From contig NC_134834.1 in NCBI RefSeq assembly GCF_004210375.1, forward strand, positions 161,219,290 through 161,283,289: a stretch of 64,000 bases of DNA, in the 5' to 3' direction. Below the pieces are notes generated by a model. The model saw only the letters and a list, made by a program, of their open reading frames with translations, had not been told where the DNA came from and did not search any database. Positions 23,035-34,345 of the stretch are shown piece after piece. The translations under genes were made by a program, and so were the position numbers. Source of the DNA: Tachypleus tridentatus. Taxonomy: Eukaryota; Arthropoda; Merostomata; Xiphosura; Limulidae. The stretch's first letter is position 1. The number at the start of each line of letters is the position of its first letter.

Positions 23035-24517
23035 TACTCACTGCAGGTGACAATGCTTTTCATCCTGTTCCAGAGTTGATATAAATACCCTCATATTCCA
23101 TAACAATTTATATATTGTAAATGACTAAAGATCGTTTTAACTGAGGTTTGGTATGCTGTAAACCCAGTTGTCTTGATAAGTTCTGCTACTAAGCAAAAAC
23201 ATCATATGCAGCACGTAAGGTATGCGTAAAGGTGTTAATTCTTGTTACATTAAATTCGTATATAATTAGCAAAGAAAATTTTGAAATCAAATATTATCAA
23301 TATTATTATTATGAAAATTCACAAATGTCACAATTTACAAAGTACAGATCATACTTTGCAGGTTTAGGCATCACAAACATATCATTAAAAAGAAAAAAAA
23401 AGTTATACATATCTAGTTCAAGATTTCAAGGAAAATACAAATGTACTTTTTGGAACCATAAACCGGTCTTTGAAATGCTCAAATGAAAAAGAAACATTTT
23501 TTTACACAATATCACAAAACCCCAAAGTAGGGGTGTTGCTCTTAATTAAACCAGTTAAGTTTTCATTATCTAAGTTAAGTGATCTATAAAGCATGTTTAG
23601 AGACTCTTACCCAACAAGACTAGAAGTTTTTAAATTTCCTGAAAGGCCTTATAATCAAGTAAAAGGGGAAAATGACTTTGCCTGTGAGGGGGTTAAAATA
23701 CATAACAAGTTTAACGTGAAAATCCTTAATCAGGATAATTTTGGAAATTGCGAAAAAACGTTGGCTACCAACATTATATATATATTGTCACTATCACACA
23801 AATTACAGTTTTTGTAACGTTAAGTGGGAAAATTCGTCGCAATGACGGAAGGACGGAAGGTTAGAAATAAAGAATAAACTCACATGTTCCGGAACATTTT
23901 TTGTAATTTTATTTATCATCATAGCTATATTGAAAATTATTAATTGCACAATATCTTGCTCACTACTATAGTAGTTGTAGTTAAGGTAAGGAAAATGTAC
24001 AGTGGTTAAATTGGCCCCAACGACGTTAGGTATACCTCCTCCTGACATGTTCCTGCTCTTTTGGTTGAAACAAATATAGATTTATACGTTTATAATTAAG
24101 ATTTTAATATAAACACTAACTCGATATACAAATAAATATATGAATATATTAGTTTGTTATAGTGATTTATAACTTATAAACACAGAATAGGAGCATACTT
24201 GATTATAAAAAGGGGTTAGGGCTGGATGCAATTAATTTTAGTGAGAAAGTTTCATAAGAACTTTTAGTGCTGACTGTATGATCGTAATTTCGAATAACTG
24301 GATGGATTTTGAATTGCCGGCGTTTTTCTCCAGAAATGAGTGGACAGTATTTAAAAGTATGATATTTGTTTTTTACTAATTTATTATGTTACTATGTATG
24401 TTACTCTCGTACCCCGGAACTTTTCAATTTATTTTATCCAAATATTTTCGAAAACTGAAAATTTCTACCACCGCCACATTCTGTTTCGATAGACATGTTT
24501 ATTGAAGAAGCTTGTCT

Positions 24518-25616
24518 TTTTTTAACCGATGTAAAATAAAGAAAAAATCAGTTGTTACACTTGAAAATAAATACAAAATCTGATTGATCTTATCAAATGT
24601 TGATTTTTATCATATCATAGGATGTAAACTGGTTCGTTTCAACCCACAACATCATCTAAATAAACAGTTTTATTATTTAAAATAGAATAAAACAAATATA
24701 CTTTGGTCGTATTCAATCAGCAGTGCATCAGAGTTTAGGCTTAAATCATCGGAGTCCTGTCGGAGGTTCTGTAATATAAAGTAATCGTTTATATTTTCGT
24801 TTTGTAACCTGTGGTGGCGTCTCGGTTCCATTCAAAGAGGAGTCTGAAGATTGTGAAGTGTAATATAGGATTTTCGGTATGTTTTCTGCCATATAATAAT
24901 AATGACTTGTATTTGTAAAGGTATCAATTAATAACTAGCGTTTATGAAATATTTATTTCCATTTAAATGTTCTGTGATCAAAATCAGATAGGTTATGTTA
25001 CTTGGTTATTGTTCTGATTAGTGTTTACTTGTAGTATTAATACTATAACTACTAATATTTCTCAATACATTACGCATAGAATAAGAGAAGTTTCATTTAG
25101 TTCTGGTTTTAATTGTCTGAACAGTGAAGAATCCTTTATCCAAAAAATGTTTAAGACTTTTCATTCACATCTTGTAACAGTAGATGTATAGGTAAATGCC
25201 AAACTATTTCCTTTATTTACATTAAGGTGTACTTCAATTTGTGTTCCTAGCTCAAATATCATAGATCCAACATAAACCTGTTTGCAACGAGTACAAATGA
25301 ATTTCTAAACGTGCGATTCCCAGTGTTAAAATTGAAAATTTTATTTTGAAGAAGTTATATATACTTGAAAATTCAATACCACTCTCAGTAAACTGTTATA
25401 CCAAATTGTTCACCATCAGCAAACATTTGTTCAAAATTTTGTTAGAGTTTTATAATGGAATCGGCCCTGTAAGGCAGTAAAAATGATGTATGAAAACATG
25501 AATAATAAAGCTGCAGTAATTGAAATATAAAACTGATAAATTTGGTTTAAGATAACGTGATACAGGTTACGTCTTCCTCTTCTCAAAACTTGTAGATGTA
25601 ATAAAGTTAATGCCAT
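24518..25616. other. unique DNA between segments A and B
   Basis: AT-rich, no gene or repeat recognised. Confidence 0.5.
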
Positions 25617-25674
25617 AAGACATCTATCAAAACCAACAGATATGCAACTTTTAGTTCCTCTGGTTGCCATTATA

Positions 25675-26605
25675 TACACCCTTGTGGAAATTAATTGAAA
25701 CAAGACGGAAAATTACAATTTCTTCAAGTTTTTGCGTTTTATTTCTGAGAATCCAAATATTACTCACAAATTAATACATGATAATGACCACCTTTATTTT
25801 TCAGAAGATCATTAATACTCTTTGGCATCGAGTCCACGAGTTGACTGCAATCTTTACTAATTTTTGGATCACGGAAACACACCTCAATTAGCTTATCTTT
25901 TGTAGTACAGTCTTTTCCCTGAAGTCTTTCTTTACAAATCGCCCAAAGATTTTCAATAGGATTTTAGTCCGGAGAGTTTCCAGGCCAGTCCAGCAGCTTT
26001 ATTCGCATTGTAGTCATAAAATTCTTCACAAGTTTCAATGTGTGGCAAGGAGCCAGATCTGGAATGATTCTTCTCTGCAAAACTTCGATGTACAGTGGTC
26101 CTCGCATCATACTTTTTACGATATGTAATCCTCCGACGTCATAGTAGTTGAAAAAGCCCCAAAACATCTTCTACAAGGGATGTTTTACAAACTGATTAAT
26201 GTGAGATTCTCGAAGTTTCTCACCTGGAGATCTGCGAACATGCAGATTTCTTTAACTTTGTATGAAGAAATAAGTCTCGTCACTGAATAACACCTTCCTC
26301 CATTGTTCTTGCATCCATTTCAGACCTCATTGATACCGTTTTTCATCATTGAGTTGGTAACAACTTGTTTTTTGACTGGTCTCCTTTCCCTTCTAATGCA
26401 ATTTCGAATGACATAATATTCCTGAAAATTTCGTGATATATCCCAAAACTAGATCGACTGTACTGCGAAACCCAGCTAATGATGCCGTCTGTGTGAAAAA
26501 ATGACAATTAAAGAAAATCAGCGGGTCCAGCGAGCCTGCACCAGCCGCCATGCTGGAAATATTGTAAAATGACCATTTGTTTCAATTAATTTGCATAAGA
26601 GTGTA
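25675..26605 (-). mobile_element. short Tc1-like DNA transposon with broken transposase
   Basis: The ends are inverted repeats: TACACCCTTGTGGAAATTAA at the left and, reversed, TACACTCTTATGCAAATTAA at the right, each at a TA. The minus strand reads parts of a Tc1-type transposase: KVLFSDETYFF, RRSPGEKLRESH, MFWGFFNYYDVGGL, MMRGPLY, DLAPCHTLKLV, WPGNSPD, NPIENLW. Full Tc1 elements are about 1.6 kb with about 340 codons. Here the DNA-binding half is mostly missing, and a stop splits SPD from NPIENLW. It is non-autonomous. The second copy is at 57778-58705. Confidence 0.85.
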
Positions 26606-27740
26606 AACTATTAAATCACTATGTAACATGATTTTACATCTTCTCTCTTACACCATCGAAAGATTTGGGATCGTAATATGTACTGTTCAAAGTTTTTAAC
26701 AATTTGAAGGTATTAGATCATCAGTAATGAGTTATTACTTTGGATTGAATCCGAGAATTCAAAGTTCGTGACACATTGCCATAAAAATAGGGTGTGGGTG
26801 CTTTATTAAAGTGATGATAAAATCTAAATATTCAGGTGGTGTTGAAAAGTTGCCTTCCTGTTACTTTATCAGCTCAACGTTAGGGACAGCTGTGTTTACT
26901 TTTGAACAAAATTATAACATGGAGTAGCATGCACGTATTGCTAGTCCTGTGCTCAGCGTTTGGAGTAACACAACAGTTTTGCTATCACATAGCGCTTAGA
27001 GTAATATAACACTATTACTGGTCTGGTGCTTCCGTTTAGAGTAACGTAGAACATTTTCAGTATCTCATAGGGCTTAGAGTAAGTTATACATTTTGTTGAT
27101 GCAACACAGATATTATAGCTCTAACCTTTTCAGTAGTTAAAATGATCTTCAGGTATTTTTTTTTTTAAATTTTGAGACAGATTGTCCACTCTAAGGGCCA
27201 GCGATGTGCCCCAGCTATGAACAATGCTTGTTCAGAGTATGGTGAAGCCTATAAAAGGTACTTAACTTCTGCATATGACCAATTCACTAATTTTTCTTGT
27301 CGCGAGGAATGTGTACTGTACACTGTGAAATAAGAAGTGATTTTACTTTCTAAATAACAAGAAGTTAGCACGTGGTTCATTTCATTTTGGGTTCAAATTC
27401 TTATCAGTTGAACCCAGAAGTGCCCCTGTATATAAGTGAACCTGTCTAGCTCCTCTATTGCTGTCAAAAGAACTGAAGATCCAGTCTTTCATATAAAGGA
27501 AACATCTTTTCGTTGTTGTTCAGCTGTGAATAAGTCCTTTGTTGTTGTTTTTTATTTCATAGTGAAACAAGTTCGTGTCAGTCTCTTATGTTTAGTCAAG
27601 TATATTTTAACTAAACTCTGCTTAGTAGCCTAGGGATTAGCTTCTTCTAAAGTTAGATACTTGATGATGACGGTATTGATATTCCAAACGGCTACAAGAC
27701 TTAAAAACAAATAAACTGTAAGTGTCGTGATTTGTAAATT
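26606..27740. other. unassigned DNA in segment B
   Basis: No family recognised. The 65-codon plus frame at 27436-27633 is the same in both copies only because the DNA was duplicated. Confidence 0.5.
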
Positions 27741-27744
27741 CAGA

Positions 27745-28720
27745 ATACACAAACAAGTACCAACAGATTGGAAATTAACTAATATCACTCCTATCTTCAA
27801 GGAAAGTAACAGAAGTTGTCCCAGTAATTATAGACCTATCAGTTTTCCACCAGTTGTGGGAAACGTTTTAGAAAGTTTGATAAAGATATTTTTCAAAGTC
27901 ATTTAACAAAGATTAGAATTTTATTGGACAGTTAACTAAAGAAAAATCTTGCCTTACAGATATATGGATATGTTTTGAAACTGTTGCTGTATATGTGGAT
28001 GATGGTAAATGATGTAGATTTGGTGGATCTTGATTTTCAGAAAGCATTTTACAAGTGCCACATAAACGGCTTGTAAAAAAAACTTGTTACTGTAAGTGTT
28101 GGGAATAACTTAACTAATTAGATAGTAGAGCACCGGACAGAAGAAAGCAGCTAGTTGTTACAAATGAAGTTCAGTCAAATTGGATTAATGTTGCAAGTGG
28201 TGTACCCTGAGGCTCAGTTTTAGGAACTTTGTTTTTTGTATTTTACATTAATGACATAAATGAAGGAATGGTCAATAAATTACTTAAGGTCTTTAGTGTT
28301 GTTAACTGTGAAGAGGATGCTGCTTTACTAAAAGATTTAGATCATCTACGAGTCGGGTAAATAAATGGCAGATTGGTTTCAGTTATAATATATGCAAGAT
28401 AATGCATGTGGGTTATCGTAATTTGAATTATAAGTGTAATTTTAATGGAAATAACCTTAACAGTGTTGTTAAACCGTTTTCAGCTAAGACAGTTTCGTTT
28501 TTCATATTGTGTGGGTTGACCTATGAATGGATTGCTTTTGGATGTTGTGAAGACAATAAATTTGAGTTAATTTAAAAGAACTCTTGATAGATACATGAAT
28601 AAGAAGGGCTGGAATTAAAATTTTCTTTCTTTATTTATTAAATAGATTTAGTTTATTTTAGAGGGTGGGACAGCCGGGTTGGACCAAAAGGTCCCTTGTT
28701 GTCCTCAAACATGTTAACTA
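27745..28720 (+). mobile_element. CR1/L2-like LINE fossil
   Basis: The plus strand carries scattered reverse-transcriptase runs in the right order: VPTDWKLTNITPIFKESNRS with NYRPIS, DLDFQKAF, SGVP...GSVLGTLFF, YINDINEG, then a late KIMHVGYRN and FKRTLDRYMNKK-like end. A 3' tail (TTTAGAGGGTGGGACAG) follows. The same type of 3' end is seen at 34.2-34.3 kb. Stops and frame changes are many, so it is long dead. It is also present in B' at 59.84-60.82 kb. Confidence 0.75.
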
Positions 28721-29267
28721 AAGAGAGGTGGGGGAAGTAAGAATAGAAATCACAAAAGAAAAAAAGAAAAAATTAAAGTGAAAAAGAATAATAATCCACA
28801 AGAAGGGTTACAAATTATCACCCAGTTACTACTTTGAGAGATTATAAATACAAAGGCAGTTTGACGAATTTATATGCTTTGTCACACACTCGTGGTCTAA
28901 ATGCTTCAGACAGACAAGAACAGACGTTGTTGATGCATGAACAATTTGCATACTTAACAGCGAGAATTATAGAACTTGGGGTACAAATATAGATTTAGGC
29001 TGAGCAGAAAGAATCTTTAGCTAACACTGTTTCATTTTGCATATAGTGTGGGTTGACCTAAAATGATCCTGCTGTGTTTTATCATACTATTTATGCAGGT
29101 AACAATTCATAACTTCAGATCTAACCCCGATATCTATGCGACTCACCTTTACCAGCGACAAGTTTTTACTACGGCTTTACTTTTAAAATTTTGAAAGGCT
29201 AGCGCTGATAACCCTTGACTAATTTTGTGCAAAGCTTCTTTGTATTATATGTGCTTCTGATAACACT

Positions 29268-29488
29268 CCCCATCACACCAAATATGCTCGCCCTATCAGC
29301 CGTGGTTACGTTATAATGTGACGGTCAATCCCACTATTTGTTGGTAAAAGAGTAGCCCAAAACTTGGCGGGCGGGTGGGTGGTGATGACCAGTTGCCTTC
29401 CCTCTAGTCTTACACTTCTAAATTATGGACAGATAGCGCAGATAGCCCTCGTGTAGCTTTGCGAGAAATTCAAAACAAACAAATTCAA
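29268..29488 (+). repeat. SINE family 1, lacking most of the head
   Basis: Begins at CATCACACCAAATATGCTCG and keeps the tail to AGAAATTCAAAACAAACAAA. Its twin is at 61368-61588. Confidence 0.88.
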
Positions 29489-29534
29489 ATGAACAAATTA
29501 AGAATATAGAAACTACAAGTTGGCACAAGGATTG

Positions 29535-29662
29535 TGTGTGTGTGTTTTCATATAGAAAAGTTACATCGGGCTGTCTGCTGAGTCCACCGAGAGGAATCGA
29601 ACCCCTGATTTTAGCATTGTAAATCCATAGATTTACCGCTTTACTAGCGGGGGACCACAAGG
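29535..29662 (-). repeat. SINE family 2, full head
   Basis: On the minus strand: CCCCGCTAGTAAAGCGGTAA (tRNA-like 5' part), AGGGGTTCGATTCCTCTCGG (B-box-like), and CAGCAGACAGCCCGATG with a GT-rich end. Twin at 61634-61761. Confidence 0.78.
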
Positions 29663-29750
29663 TTTGTAATGATGGAAATATACACAGAGTCAGTGAGTAG
29701 ATTCAGTTAGTACCTTGCAACTTTCTAATACAAATATTGTTTGTTTACAG

Positions 29751-29897
29751 ATACACTGAAAGGCTAGATAGGCCAGAGTGGAAGTCGCGACTCAACAACA
29801 CCGGCCGCCAACTCTTTGACTGTTCTCTCCTGAACGAACTGTGTGACTTCATCGTCACCAATTTTAATAACTCTATAGTCCTAAAGTTCGAAACACG
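29751..29897 (+). CDS. GC-rich exon-like island, product unknown
   Basis: An acceptor (ttgtttacag) and a possible donor (ACACG|gtattc) bound 147 bp of clearly higher GC than its surroundings. The open frame reads ERLDRPEWKSRLNNTG, then RQLFDCSLLNELCDF and IVTNFNNSIVLKFETR. It looks like real protein: mixed, non-repetitive, with few AT-driven residues. I do not recognise it. No neighbouring exons were found, so it may be a lone exon of a long gene or a retained fragment of a broken one. The exact sequence recurs at 61850-61996 in B'. Confidence 0.35.
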
Positions 29898-31755
29898 GTA
29901 TTCCTTTTCTTTTGGCAGAACTGGAATCGAGCTTTGGACCCGTAGATCTGTTGTCCAGCACTTTACACTTTATGCTACTCTTGGTTCGTATAACATAGAG
30001 GGTGGTTGTTTAGTCCCCACCAAGGTGATACTAATGTACATGGTTTTTTATATTAACAGACAAAACGATCAAACATATATAGTTCATATATACACATGCA
30101 ATTTACAAGAAGGATTTGCATATATTAATACATTGACTTTTGTGCAGATGGGAACTGATACTCTATGAGCAATCTATTTAGCATATATGTCATATTCAGT
30201 ATTAATGTAATGACACTGGTATTGTTATGGGTAGGGGAATATGTCACAACAATTTCCCAAGAAAGATATAAGCATGGAGAGATTGATAAATTATACAGAG
30301 CCGAAACCACAGCAGTCTGAAAACTAGAGGTTGCAATGCTCTACACGGAAGAAGAAACACTTGTACAATAGAATGTTAAGAACAATAAAATATCACAAAA
30401 TGTCATTCGAGTTAATACGGAGCAACAGAAAGAAAATAAAGTTTCAGAATATAACTTTGTGACATAAAAAAGCTGCTGCGATGTCTCATCTGGTTACATC
30501 TTCTGGTAGTGAAGAATATGAAGTGAGTGAAAGATCACAAGTTTCTAGTCACACCTTCATATAAACATCAGTTTTCATGAGAACGGACATGAAAGATGAG
30601 ACAATCAAAGCTATTCTATTTGTCCACAAGCCCTTCAAATGCCCTAGTGCAATGTAAGTGAATTTTTATGTTGTCTTCCATTTGCATGAAGGCCAAGTTT
30701 GGGATAAATTTGTTAACATGTGAAATCTAAAATCAACTTCAAGCCTTTTACATAAAGTTGTTACTGTATAGGTCAATTATTGGTATTATAATGAGCACAG
30801 TAAATGACAAAGGAAGTAATTTCAAGAGGAAAACATGACATAATATGTATCATTCTTGCAAGGTGCAAATAACCATCGTTTGCGTTAGTGAATAAGGCAC
30901 TACGATTTGTTATGACACCTTTTTACCAGAAATGTATGAGAGTGTAATAATTATTCTTGTCAAGTCCATTGCTTTGTCTGTAAATGTTAATTTTTTATAC
31001 ATATACTTCACAATTTGAATATGCAACTCAGCCAGCCATTTGACAGTTTCAACTCGTAAGAAGTTGCAATCGAACGGAATGCATCAAAACTACTTTTTTA
31101 AAATTGCTTGGTGGTGTGTAGGTAGTGTGATGTCATTTAAAATGATCACTTTTGAGAAGAGTATGTAACAGCCTTATCCTGCACAGTATATTCCCACATC
31201 AAATCATAAAATTTATTCAGATCAAGAATTTGGAATTTCCAAGGCCAATATTTAACTTATGCTTTACGGTATTGGACAACACGGAAAACAGGGGAATATA
31301 GATGAAATTGGGTAACCAGGACCATTCAGAAAGACACCTGCAATAAGTTGTGTCTCAACCATGGTAAGAAAATGTGGTGATAAGAATAATTCACAAACAC
31401 AAAGGTTAGTGGCAAAATCTATCCACGTGTCCCAGTCACATGTAACATGATACCGAGTAAAGAGACACAAGTCGCATGTACACAAGTTGATTCCACATTA
31501 TGTGATTTTTGGCACTCTCATACCTGAAGCAGCTGGACAATTATGTGGATATCATGCTACTCAAAATGAGGACACACTAGTGAAGTAGCCTATAGAAATT
31601 GAGGCTAGAATGTTGTTGTCCTGATACATCTCATGAATTATAGAAGGCCTAAGAACCATCAAAATAAAAAAATCATCAATAATTTGCTTCTCTATGTGAA
31701 ATACGTTTTTTATTACACATTAAAATGAGGCTATAATATTGACAATACTTTAATA
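29898..31755. other. unassigned DNA in segment B
   Basis: No family recognised. A run near 30580-30655 (MRTDMKDETIKAILFVHKP) is open and ends near a gtaagt, but stands alone. Confidence 0.4.
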
Positions 31756-31757
31756 CC

Positions 31758-31890
31758 TAGTCTGTGACTCTTTGTATGTTTGAAGTTAAGCCCAAAAGGG
31801 GCTATGTGTGCTCTGCCCACCACAATTATCGAGACCAGATTTCTAGTGGAATGGTTAGTATGGGACTCTGGAGCCAAAAGTAAGTACACA
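31758..31890 (-). repeat. SINE family 2, worn copy
   Basis: Carries the minus-strand tail GGGCTATGTGTGCTCTGCCC and a worn tRNA-like head. Twin at 63857-63989. Confidence 0.6.
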
Positions 31891-31944
31891 CCACCCAAGG
31901 ACATAAAGGTGTAAAGAATGGAACAGTTATTTATCTCAATTTGC

Positions 31945-32230
31945 ATATCTTGTATACATTAACCACCCAATTAATTAATCACTCTTTAATTAATTAGGCA
32001 CAAGAGTCATTGAACTCTGAAGTCCCACTGGGGCATAATGGCTGAAACAGTTAATTAACCTGATTAATTAGATATTAAATTTAACTTGCTAGAATGAAAT
32101 GACAGATAATTAGAGGAAGTGATGTGAATCATTGACAATAATTACAGTTTTGCATGAATAAATCAAATCTAATTATGTTATGTAGTGACAGCTTCTTATG
32201 ATGTGAAGCCATTTATTAGCAGTAACTCTA
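31945..32230 (-). repeat. diverged, inverted relative of part of segment A (22430-22760)
   Basis: The run CAGTTAATTAACCTGATTAA is the exact reverse complement of a run near 22675-22705. The flanking DNA (a TAATTATTGTCAATGATT-like stretch, then TATCTGTCATTTCATT) follows the same order as segment A when reversed. This points to an unnamed dispersed repeat. Confidence 0.5.
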
Positions 32231-33139
32231 GGAAATTAGAGTATAAATCATCACATGATCTATAACTAAGGCTATTATGATTTAAGATTCATACCTGCTA
32301 TATAAAACAGATTAATGTAATGCTTTCTGATAGTATTTTCATTTTAAAACCCTTTATTAATCTTTGTTGAAAAATCAGTTGGATATTTGATCTATGTGAA
32401 AAGGCATATCTAGTAAAACATTTTACACTAAATCACCTTGTAAGAAAATTATGAACAAACATATTAATATCTTTATGAAATTCAAATTCTGATAACAGAT
32501 TTTGTTTGGATATATGTCTACGTTTTTAATAGCCATGTCATATGCAATATTCGCCACACATTGTCTAATAAGGTCCTCAACCTTCATATTGTAAGTCCAT
32601 TTCAGAATATTCTTTATTTTATTTCGACAAAGTAGATACAGATCCAGTGACTTCGACATTTATAATTTAGATACAAATTGTTGATGTGTATAAAGTTAAG
32701 TAACTGATTACTGGCAAACACAATTCCCAGCATATTTTGCGTACCCAAATCTTCTGAGAGTAGAGAATAAATATGTATAATGTTCATTACTTTTCATATA
32801 TCGGTGATGATGTTTCTAGACTGATAAATTTCTAAAATTGACCAAAAATCTGCATGGCAAGAATGTTTATGCTCTTGAGTATTCGTTGTGATTTGTAACA
32901 ATTTCTTGATCTTAAAATTGTTTTCTCGTTCATCTGAATGATGCTTCATAGCTTTGTGAATACAAATAGTCATATGTATCTGATGTTAAGGGCATTTGTG
33001 AATCTACATTCCATCCACGTTGACTGCCAAGAAATATGATATTGTAATGTTTGAAATTATGAGGGGTTTCTTCCGAGATTCATTATAGCATTATTATCCA
33101 CGTCTTATAAGAAGACGAATAGGTACCTGACCTGAAATG
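32231..33139. other. intergenic DNA
   Basis: No gene or repeat recognised; the 78-codon minus frame at 32423-32659 is low-complexity. Confidence 0.45.
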
Positions 33140-33830
33140 CATTATTGATAGATGCCTGCAAGTTTCCCTAAGGAATTGAAAATGATTTGCACTCTATATA
33201 TTTCAAAGAATGTTAAGAGTCCCCTTCTACAACAGTAACCTTTTTTCAAGAATGTTAAAAGATTTGTAAGTCCGTACTTTTCCTTAGTGAAATCATGTTG
33301 ACAATCCAATGAAACTCTAAACTTTGTTAAATGGTTTTGCAAAGCTTCTTTTGTGCGACTTACCAAAAAGTTGTACATAACTGACATAAGATTAATGGAC
33401 CTATAATAACTGAAACAATATTCTTCACTTCCTTTAAAAAGAGGAGCATCATCAGCTAACTTCCAATCTTCTAGTGCATGGTCAATGCTGAAGGATTGAC
33501 AAAAAATAGTAGCAAGTGGCTGACATATCCAGTTTTTAACCACCTTCAAAACCCTCGGGAAAATATTATTTAACCAATAGATTTATTTTCCTTTAAACTT
33601 CGAAATTTTGCCTTGACTAGCCCAGAATTAATGCAGCCATCTTTGTTTCCATCTTCAAAATGTAGAATACTGCTTAAATCTTCAATAGTAGAAAGAGAAT
33701 AAAAAGCAAAAACAATTAACAACCCATTCATCTCGTAATCATCATATACAAGTTCCACTGCATCCTGGCATTTTGTTTACACTTTATATATTTAAAGAAA
33801 TCCAAACTGTTATTTTTATATTTTCAGCCA
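33140..33830 (-). mobile_element. CR1/L2-like LINE, reverse-transcriptase part, inverted
   Basis: Minus-strand frames read ICQPLATIFCQSF, LEDWKLADDAPLFKGSEE, YRSINLMSVMYNFL, ALQNHLTKF and QHDFTKEKYG. These follow the start of a CR1-type reverse transcriptase (PLA.IF, DWK.A...P.FK.G, YR.I.L.SV, QHGF). The two open pieces are split by a stop near 33.55-33.57 kb. The catalytic end of the domain is missing. Together with the plus-strand 3' part at 33940-34345 it looks like one insertion with an inverted 5' half. Confidence 0.75.
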
Positions 33831-33939
33831 ATCTTCTGCTTTCATCCTTTCCAACGTCTTAATTTCCTGTTTCACCAACATTCTTGATTTTAATATAGCA
33901 CATATTTAGCCAAGGAATTTGATGCAGGTTAGAAATTGA

Positions 33940-34345
33940 ATATGTGAGCCACTTGATACAGTTGTTTTTCTCATGAAAAAAGAGAATAGTGAGAGGGAAT
34001 CTGATTGAAATGTTCAAGACTACTAATGAAATTGATAGTGTTGATGCAACATCTGTTTTGTACTTCATGGTGAGAATGGTAGGACTGAGAGACGTAAATG
34101 TAAATTTCTGCAGGATAGGAGTCGTTTTCACTTTCTTAATGTAGTAGTTATTTGGAAGAGTTGCCTGATGATGTGGAAGCAGTAATTTAAAGTAATTTTA
34201 AGAGAAATTTTGAAAAGTATATGAATGATAAGGGCTAGCTTTAAGATTTTTTAAAAATTTATTCATAAATAGTTTTAGTTTAATTTAGAGGATGAGACAA
34301 ACAAGATGGAGCAATAGGTTTCATGTTGTCCTAAACTACTATATT
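33940..34345 (+). mobile_element. CR1/L2-like LINE, 3' end
   Basis: The plus strand reads RGNLIEMFKTTNEID, then in another frame FLQDRSRFHFLNVVV with WKSCLMMW, then a FEKYMNDKG-like end. These fit the final part of CR1-like ORF2 (RGDLIE.YK, R..FF..R.V..WN.LP, F...LD). The 3' tail (TTTAGAGGATGAGACA) matches the tail of the LINE in segment B. Confidence 0.7.

Larger units (their letters stand above)
21272..24517 (+). repeat. segment A, duplicated at 39421-46172
   Basis: Aligns by eye, in the same orientation, with 39421-46172 once the insertions in the second copy are removed. Shared landmarks are the truncated SINE near 21.5 kb, GACGTCATATCTGCTTCCTG versus GACGTCATATGTGCTTCTTG, and the stretch around 23.2-23.7 kb. 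Flanks differ by roughly 5-10 percent, while about 22640-23760 differs at only a handful of bases. No convincing gene was found inside. Confidence 0.9.
25617..31902 (+). repeat. segment B, near-identical copy at 57719-64000
   Basis: Starts at AGACATCTATCAAAACCAAC in both copies. The offset is 32.10 kb and drifts by only a few bases over 6.3 kb, through one-base homopolymer indels and a 4-base indel near 26.5 kb. Substitutions are rare (well under 1 percent by eye). The second copy is cut by the window end, so the true length is unknown. Confidence 0.95.

Noticed and set aside
23232-23486. 84-codon frame identical in A and A' (41730-41984)
   Set aside because: Identity extends well beyond the frame on both sides, the start is not ATG, and the composition is Lys/Tyr/Ser from AT-rich DNA. 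DNA-level duplication explains it.
23593-23817. 74-codon frame with a relative at 42091-42426
   Set aside because: The few differences between copies include a non-silent one and frame use changes at the end. There is no family signal and no splice context.
27436-27633. 65-codon frame repeated at 59536-59733
   Set aside because: Identical only because segment B is duplicated; non-ATG start and no recognisable content.
29418-29660. 80-codon minus frame (twin at 61517-61759)
   Set aside because: It reads through a family-2 SINE and the tail of a family-1 SINE; not a gene.
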